From Opitutus sp. GAS368 (GTDB taxonomy: Bacteria; Verrucomicrobiota; Verrucomicrobiia; Opitutales; Opitutaceae), in the NCBI GenBank assembly GCA_945862035.1, contig CAMAXB010000024.1:1-18005 (forward strand): a stretch of DNA of 18,005 nucleotides, read 5' to 3'. Made by a program: the position numbers and the translations under genes. Below the pieces are notes generated by a model. It was given only the letters and a program-made list of their open reading frames with translations, was not told where the DNA came from and searched no databases. Every line of letters begins with the position of its first letter. Position 1 is the stretch's first letter. Below are positions 13,436 through 18,005 of this stretch, piece by piece.

Positions 13436-15043
13436 ATGAACGGGGTTTCCACGTCGCGCACCGTTCCTTGGCAGGTGATGTTCGGTCTGGCCGCGTGCGC
13501 CCTGCTCGCCCTGACCGGCTGCCCCCGCCGCGCCGCGACCGAGGCCGAATCCGTCCTGCGCATCAGCCAGCGCAACGAACCCGCCACCCTCGACCCGGCC
13601 CGGGCCACGCTCCCCGACGAGTTCTTCATCATCCGCGCCGTCCTGGAAGGCCTTGTCACCCCCGACCCCAGCGGGGGCGCGCCGCTCCCCGCCGCCGCTG
13701 AGCGCTGGGAGCTTTCCGCCGATGGCCTGACCTATACCTTTTACCTTCGGCGCAACGGACGCTGGTCCGACGGGACGTCGGTGGTCGCCGCCGATTTCAT
13801 CGCCTCGTACCAGCGGATCCTCACCCCGGCCACCGCCGCGGCCAAGCCGGACCTGTTCTTTCATGTCGCCGGCACAGAGGACTTCTACCGCGGTCGGCTA
13901 AGCGATTTTGCGCAGACCGGCTTCGCCGCGCCTGACGAACACACGCTGGTGATCCGGCTCCGCCAGCCGTCGCCGGAGTTCCTCGCCTATGTCGCCAGCG
14001 GACCCTGGCTCCCCGTCAATCGGCGCGCCGTCGAGCAGCAGGGCCGCGAATGGACCAATCCCGGAAAATTCGTTGGTAACGGCCCCTTCACGCTCGCGGC
14101 CTGGGACGCGAATCAACGGGTCGTCGTGCGCCGGCAGGCGGCCCACTGGGACGCCAGCCATTATCCCGTTAGCGAGGTCCACTTTGTCGCGCTCGATAAC
14201 GGGGACGCCGAGGAGCGCGCGTTCCGCAGTGGTCAGATCGACATCACCATGGCGGTGCCCACCCACCGTATCGCCACCTACGCCGCCGAATCCCCGTCGC
14301 GCCTGCGCGAAACGCCGCTCCAGGAAACGCGTTACCTTTCCTTCAACACCACCCGCGGACCACTGGCCGATTCGCGGGTCCGCCGCGCTCTCAGTCTTGC
14401 CATCGACCGGGCGGCGATCGTCCGCAGCGTGCTGCAGGGCAATCAGGCAACAACGCACACCCTGGTGTCGCCGGGCCTGGACGGCTACGTGGCGCCGCCT
14501 TTTGTCCCGGGCGGGCTCGACGAGGCCCGCGCCCTGCTGGCCGCCGCGGGCTTTCCCGGTGGTCAGGGCTTTCCCCGCTTCGTGCTGAGCACTTGGACGA
14601 GTGCGCCCGTGCTGGAGGCCATCCAGCAGATGTGGCGACGGGAACTGGGCATCCAGGTGGAGCTGCTCCAGCGCGAGGCCCGCGTCCATCTCGCCGCCCT
14701 GCGCAGCGGCGATTACGACATCGGCTTCATCACCTCGATCCCCGACGTCCCCGATCCCGCGCGCGTGCTGGCCGAATTTCAGACCGGAAAACCGGGCAAC
14801 TACCCGCGCTGGTCCTCCCCCGCCTACGATGCGGCGTTTGCCGCCGCCGCGGCCGCCACCGATGCCGCGACCCGTCGCCAGAGGCTCGCCGCCGCCGAGA
14901 TGATTCTGCTCGAGGCCCAGCCGATCGCCCCCCTCTACTTCAACGTGAAGAACTTCCTCATCGACCCCGCCGTCCAGAACTGGCGCGAGGATGGTCTGTG
15001 GACGCGATTCTACCGCGACGTCCGCGTCGAGCGGACGCCCTGA
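13436..15043 (+). CDS. OppA-type peptide-binding lipoprotein, second of a tandem pair
   Basis: The protein has 535 residues from the chosen ATG. The signal peptide ends in lipobox LTGC with Cys29. It parallels the upstream copy over its whole length (EGLV at 71-74, GRWSDGTSVVAADFIASYQR at 108-127, GNGPFTLAAW at 214-223, then VRRALSLAIDRAAIV) but has diverged substantially, so the duplication is not recent or the ligand differs. Start: GTG at 13421 would overlap the preceding TGA as GTGA, the arrangement used by the M16/HODM pair. ATG 13436 gives a more ordinary signal peptide; neither has a well-placed Shine-Dalgarno. No transporter subunits accompany it. It ends 9 bp from the convergent small ORF, with no obvious terminator. 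Confidence 0.92.
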   Translation: MNGVSTSRTVPWQVMFGLAACALLALTGCPRRAATEAESVLRISQRNEPATLDPARATLPDEFFIIRAVLEGLVTPDPSGGAPLPAAAERWELSADGLTYTFYLRRNGRWSDGTSVVAADFIASYQRILTPATAAAKPDLFFHVAGTEDFYRGRLSDFAQTGFAAPDEHTLVIRLRQPSPEFLAYVASGPWLPVNRRAVEQQGREWTNPGKFVGNGPFTLAAWDANQRVVVRRQAAHWDASHYPVSEVHFVALDNGDAEERAFRSGQIDITMAVPTHRIATYAAESPSRLRETPLQETRYLSFNTTRGPLADSRVRRALSLAIDRAAIVRSVLQGNQATTHTLVSPGLDGYVAPPFVPGGLDEARALLAAAGFPGGQGFPRFVLSTWTSAPVLEAIQQMWRRELGIQVELLQREARVHLAALRSGDYDIGFITSIPDVPDPARVLAEFQTGKPGNYPRWSSPAYDAAFAAAAAATDAATRRQRLAAAEMILLEAQPIAPLYFNVKNFLIDPAVQNWREDGLWTRFYRDVRVERTP

Positions 15044-15052
15044 CCGCACACC

Positions 15053-15298
15053 CTACCGGGCCGACCCGACGTCCGCGCCGGTGATCTCGGCCAATAGCTG
15101 GAAGACGCAGCGCTTGCGCGGGGAGCTGATGGCCCAGTTCGCGGGCATGCTCTGAAAGCCTTCCGCAAAACCCTCGCCGCGCCTGCGGAAATCGAAATAG
15201 CCCCAGCCCGCGTACTCCGAGACGGCCGATGTGAAGTGATTGTCCGGCACCTCAATGTTAAAGGGGTCGCTCTGGGCGGTCCGGCGGAACCCGTTCAT
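15053..15298 (-). CDS. 81-residue protein or 3' gene fragment behind the SGNH hydrolase
   Basis: The reading frame starts with ATG at 15298, three codons after and in the same frame as the TAA of the SGNH hydrolase. AAGGA overlapping that stop codon sits 6 nt before the ATG, a good ribosome-binding site. The protein has no signal peptide and is rich in aromatic residues: PDNHFTSAVSEYAGWGYFDF at 18-37, then EGFAEGFQSMPANWAISSPR at 42-61 and FQLLAEITG at 66-74. It reads like the C-terminal segment of a larger secreted protein rather than a complete fold. I do not recognise the family. It is either a real small gene coupled to the hydrolase or the remnant of a longer gene whose 5' part was lost. 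Confidence 0.6.
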   Translation of the reverse strand: MNGFRRTAQSDPFNIEVPDNHFTSAVSEYAGWGYFDFRRRGEGFAEGFQSMPANWAISSPRKRCVFQLLAEITGADVGSAR

Positions 15299-15304
15299 CA
15301 GGAT

Positions 15305-15310
15305 TCCTTA
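15305..15310 (-). promoter_or_regulatory. Ribosome-binding site of the 81-codon ORF
   Basis: TAAGGA on the minus strand combines the hydrolase stop codon with a GGA core, 6 nt before the ATG at 15298. It is one of the few well-placed Shine-Dalgarno-like sites in the window, and the main reason to treat the small ORF as translated. Confidence 0.5.
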
Positions 15311-16465
15311 GTCGCGCTGACCGGCGAGGGCGCTTCGGAGAATGGGCTCCATCACATCAGCCTGCCGGAGGAAACCGAGGTCGTTGGGATGGGAACCGTC
15401 GATGGCGCCCTCACCGTCATGGCCCAGCAGATCGTCACCCGGAATATAGAACAACTGCGGCACGCCCGCGGCCTTCAGCTGGTCGTAGGCTTCCCGGAGA
15501 GCCGCGTGGTTCGCCGTATGGCCCTTGTCACGGTTGGGTTGAATCCAGCTGTTCGTGTAACGACGATCCTCGACCAGAACGATCGGAGTCGTCGGATGGA
15601 CGGCGCGCAACTGGTTCACGAGGGGGACGGTCCGTTCGCGCACCAGAGCGGCACCCATGTTGGGCAGGCAGTCGATCACGAAGACGGAGGCATCGATCGC
15701 CACCAGCAGTTCGCCCACGGCGGCATCCATCCGGCCGTTACCAGAAAACCCGAGGTTGACGACCGGCCGGTCAAAGCGGCGGCCCAAAATGGCGGTGTGC
15801 ACCATGCCCGGACGCGATGCACTCGCGCCGTGCGTGATGGACGTGCCGTAAAAGACGATCGGCTTCTCCGCGCGCGGCGCAAGCGGTTCAAAAGTCGCGG
15901 ACGGAGGTACGCCAAGCGAAAGTGACTCGATGCCGTTCCGCAATGGCAGGTAAACGGCATACTCGCGCAAACCCGGCGCCAGACCGCCGATGATCTCCTG
16001 GCGGACCGTTTTACCTTCAGGCCGAGTGACCCCGACCCAGCGCCACGCGCCTTCGGCATTGCGGGCGTACAAATCCAGTCCACTGGAGGCAATCGGCGTC
16101 ATGTTGGCCCCATTGAGGCGGCTGTTCAACAGCGTGTAGTCCGCCCAGATCACTACGGCATCGGTCTTAAATCGCACCATCATGCCCACGCTGTCCCGGC
16201 TCAAGTTCCAGACCGCAGGCGTCACCCGGCCGTCAGCCACCGCAGGGAGGCGGTCAAACCAGCGCTTGCGCTCCTTGTCGCCCCACGCCCGGCCTTCCAC
16301 CCCCCAGGCCGTCACGTCGTGCCAAGCCAGCGTCGGCTCCACGGGCGCAGCCGCCGCGGGGGGCGCACTCCGCGGTGCCGTTGGCTCTGGCGCGGCGTTC
16401 TGGGCGAAGGCCAGTGCGGAAAGGACAAGAGGAGTGCAGAGGGTCAGGAAACAGCGGAGAGACAT
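15308..16465 (-). CDS. Secreted SGNH/GDSL hydrolase with N-terminal GxDLY-type domain
   Basis: The 385-residue protein starts with a signal peptide (hydrophobic core to about residue 20, cleavage after AFA at 19-21), then an Ala/Pro-rich linker (23-44). The N-terminal beta domain contains SSGLDLYAR at 127-135, the GxDLY signature. The SGNH domain follows: block I VFYGTSITHG at 204-213 with Ser209, Gly239 in NLGFSGNG, Asn269 in DCLPNM, and block V with Asp356 and His359 (DGSHPND). The catalytic set is complete. Such enzymes are typically carbohydrate or acyl esterases; the substrate is not evident. The ATG at 16465 follows CGCTCCCTT, without Shine-Dalgarno. The Gfo/Idh/MocA gene lies 29 bp upstream on the same strand and is probably co-transcribed. 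Confidence 0.92.
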   Translation of the reverse strand: MSLRCFLTLCTPLVLSALAFAQNAAPEPTAPRSAPPAAAAPVEPTLAWHDVTAWGVEGRAWGDKERKRWFDRLPAVADGRVTPAVWNLSRDSVGMMVRFKTDAVVIWADYTLLNSRLNGANMTPIASSGLDLYARNAEGAWRWVGVTRPEGKTVRQEIIGGLAPGLREYAVYLPLRNGIESLSLGVPPSATFEPLAPRAEKPIVFYGTSITHGASASRPGMVHTAILGRRFDRPVVNLGFSGNGRMDAAVGELLVAIDASVFVIDCLPNMGAALVRERTVPLVNQLRAVHPTTPIVLVEDRRYTNSWIQPNRDKGHTANHAALREAYDQLKAAGVPQLFYIPGDDLLGHDGEGAIDGSHPNDLGFLRQADVMEPILRSALAGQRD

Positions 16466-16494
16466 AAGGGAGCGCGAGGAGTGGGTTAATAAGC

Positions 16495-17805
16495 TCAGAC
16501 GAGCGAGTATCCGTTCTGATACGCGTAGTGGAGACGACCGTTGGCCTCAGGGTCGCCGACGAAGGTCTCGCCCAGCGGGTCCCACTTCAGGGGGCGTCCG
16601 AGCTCATGCGCGATGTTGCCCAGGGTGCAGCTGACGCAGGTGCGGTGGCCGATTTCGACCGGCACGATCGGGTCCTTCCGCCGGCGGATGGATTCGATAA
16701 AATCGAGGTAGTGCGACGTGAAGACAAAGTGCTCGGGCAACTTTTCCAAGCCGAGTTCGGGCAGCGACGTATCGTACTGGCCGCGCGACACCTTGATCCA
16801 ACCCCGTTCGCCGATGAACTTTACGCCCTGACGTCCCTCGTCAAACGAGGCAATGCGCATTTCGATCCCGCCCGCGTACCGATAGGTGAGCGGTTTATCC
16901 GCGGTGGCGGGAGCGACGTGGACCGGACCGCTGTGGTCCATGCTCAGCCCCCACTGGGCGATATCAATCATGTGCGCACCCCAGTCAGTCATGTAGCCAC
17001 CGCCAGTCTCCTTGTACCAGCGCCAGGCGCCCCAGATCTTCTCGTTCTGCTCCGGCTCAAGGGTGATCGCGGGATTCAGGTTATCGTGGAACGGCATCAG
17101 CGGCAGCGGTCCGTTCCACGCCTTCCAGTCCAGACCGGCGGGAACCTCCTGAGGCACCAAGTCAAACGGCTTGGGGTGCGGATTGGCCCCGACATGAACG
17201 AGTACCTCCGAAATCTTCCCGAGCGCGCCTTTTTGCACCATCGCCGCGGCGTGCTGAAAATTGACAGCCGAGCGCTGCATGCTGCCGACCGCCAGGACCA
17301 CGCCATGGGCCCGGACCGCCCGCACCAATTCCTGGCCTTCCCTGATTGTCAGCGTGAGCGGCTTCTCCAGAAAAATATCCTTCCTTGCGTGGCAGGCATG
17401 AATTGCCATCAGGGCGTGCCAGTGATCGGGCGAGGCAATCACGACGGCATCCACGTCCGGGCTGGCGAGCAGCTCGCGGTAATCCGTGTAAAGCTGCAAG
17501 GCCGGCTCCGCCCGCCCCTGTTCAGCGTAAGCCTTCCGCACCCGGCGCTCGAAGCGCTCGCGCTTGATCGCATACACATCGGCCCCGGCCACGACCTCGA
17601 CACCCGGGACCTTGCTGAGGTTATTCATCAGCCCGATCGACTGGCGGCCGACGCCGATGAACCCGAGGCGGATGGTCTGTAGGCGGCGGCCGACCACCGC
17701 AGGGGCCTCGACACCCAGCAGGCGACGCGGCGCGAGCAGGAGACCAGCGGCAGCCAGGGCGGACGCGCCCATAAACGTCCGGCGGGACGGATTCGAAGGA
17801 TTCAT
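16495..17805 (-). CDS. Gfo/Idh/MocA family oxidoreductase with Tat signal
   Basis: The protein has 436 residues from ATG 17805. Residues 7-11 (SRRTF), followed by a hydrophobic stretch (MGASALAAAGLLLAP), form a clear twin-arginine signal. This implies export of a folded NAD(P)-containing enzyme. The Rossmann fold begins RLGFIGVGRQ at 45-54. The catalytic-type EKPLTLTIREGQEL lies at 147-160 and GGYMTDWGAHMIDIAQWGL at 269-287, with Asp274 and His278. The C-terminal KWDPLGETFVGDPEAN ends in the style common in Verrucomicrobia and Bacteroidetes members. The substrate is probably a sugar or polyol derivative, but this cannot be read from sequence. An upstream in-frame ATG at 17907 would add 34 residues before the Tat signal and is rejected. 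The leader CCCCCTTCGTT has no Shine-Dalgarno. Confidence 0.93.
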   Translation of the reverse strand: MNPSNPSRRTFMGASALAAAGLLLAPRRLLGVEAPAVVGRRLQTIRLGFIGVGRQSIGLMNNLSKVPGVEVVAGADVYAIKRERFERRVRKAYAEQGRAEPALQLYTDYRELLASPDVDAVVIASPDHWHALMAIHACHARKDIFLEKPLTLTIREGQELVRAVRAHGVVLAVGSMQRSAVNFQHAAAMVQKGALGKISEVLVHVGANPHPKPFDLVPQEVPAGLDWKAWNGPLPLMPFHDNLNPAITLEPEQNEKIWGAWRWYKETGGGYMTDWGAHMIDIAQWGLSMDHSGPVHVAPATADKPLTYRYAGGIEMRIASFDEGRQGVKFIGERGWIKVSRGQYDTSLPELGLEKLPEHFVFTSHYLDFIESIRRRKDPIVPVEIGHRTCVSCTLGNIAHELGRPLKWDPLGETFVGDPEANGRLHYAYQNGYSLV

Positions 17806-17872
17806 AACGAAGGGGGTAGGCGTTAACGGGGCAAGCCAACGAGGGGCGCCGGAGTGGGCGAGCCACCCCTGC

Positions 17873-17891
17873 CCTCCGATCCCAGCGGAGG
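17873..17891. repeat. Inverted repeat upstream of the Gfo/Idh/MocA gene
   Basis: CCTCCG (17873-17878) and CGGAGG (17886-17891) form a perfect 6-bp dyad with a 7-base centre, about 70-85 bp upstream of the oxidoreductase ATG. It could be a regulator operator or a leader hairpin. In GC-rich sequence a 6-bp dyad is not strong evidence. The rest of 17806-17987 shows no gene and no convincing promoter. Confidence 0.25.
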
Positions 17892-17987
17892 AAATGGTCG
17901 CGTGCAAGCTCCCGCCGTCTCCGCCAAGATTAACGAGGGCTCGCCGCTCCCGCTTGCGGATCCCCTGACGTTTTGCTCCATTGCCCC

Positions 17988-18005
17988 ATGCGCAAACGCC
18001 TCCTA
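17988..18005 (+). CDS. Possible start of a divergent gene (partial)
   Basis: ATG at 17988 is followed by codons for R-K-R-L-L up to the window edge, the kind of positively charged start that opens a signal peptide. The preceding TTGCCCC is pyrimidine-rich, like the leaders of other genes here. Six codons are too few for a call. Confidence 0.25.

Noticed and set aside
13898..15049. 383-codon minus frame opposite the second OppA-type gene
   Set aside because: Shadow frame rich in Gly/Ala/Arg with no domain; the + strand has lipobox and SBP motifs.
16528..17682. 384-codon + strand frame opposite the Gfo/Idh/MocA gene
   Set aside because: Shadow frame; the minus strand has Tat signal, Rossmann and catalytic motifs in order.
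1..18005. CRISPR array, insertion sequence, prophage, tRNA or rRNA
   Set aside because: No spaced direct repeats, transposase or integrase motifs, or cloverleaf-like sequences were seen; tRNA search by eye is not exhaustive.

Overview
This window is high-GC DNA of chromosomal character. It probably comes from a verrucomicrobial bacterium, most likely Opitutaceae or a close relative. The case rests on three things. There is a small protein of the type I recall as restricted to Verrucomicrobia and Planctomycetes (4525-4953). There is a Tat-signal Gfo/Idh/MocA oxidoreductase beside an SGNH hydrolase, a secreted carbohydrate-type pairing common in that phylum. Many start codons also lack a clear Shine-Dalgarno sequence. 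This is inference from protein character, not a database match.

Layout. Left block (1-4953): the 3' end of tlyA and then nadK on the + strand, meeting tail to tail (with overlapping stop codons) a minus-strand pair, a fused two-domain M16 peptidase followed by a DUF3445/HODM-like haem oxidase gene. Upstream of that pair, also on the minus strand, is the Verrucomicrobia/Planctomycetes protein. An AT-rich intergenic stretch (4954-5144) separates it from a divergent Fur-family regulator whose usual metal-binding residues are largely missing. That regulator ends in the clearest intrinsic terminator of the window and is convergent with a Tat-exported Mn-type superoxide dismutase. A small lipoprotein gene follows on the + strand.

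Central block (7005-15043): the minus strand carries ispE then ptsI (PTS Enzyme I). Divergent from ispE is a compact + strand gene set, pyrF, ispD, ispF and two tandem OppA-type solute-binding lipoproteins, with gaps of 64 bp or less and overlaps at ispF/oppA-1 and possibly oppA-1/oppA-2. Three of the seven MEP isoprenoid-pathway enzymes (IspD, IspE, IspF) therefore lie within about 3 kb around pyrimidine gene pyrF.

Right block (15053-17805): the minus strand carries a Tat-signal Gfo/Idh/MocA oxidoreductase, a secreted SGNH/GxDLY hydrolase and an 81-codon reading frame that begins three codons after the hydrolase stop, in the same frame. The last 18 bases may be the start of a divergent + strand gene.

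Most of the window is ordinary housekeeping sequence. I see no CRISPR array, insertion sequence, prophage, tRNA or rRNA. The points most worth a second look are the metal-site-degenerate Fur homologue beside an exported SOD, the M16 fusion that divides catalytic and substrate-binding motifs between its halves and is overlap-coupled to an orphan HODM-like oxidase, the OppA pair appended to ispDF, and the in-frame small gene or fragment behind the SGNH hydrolase.
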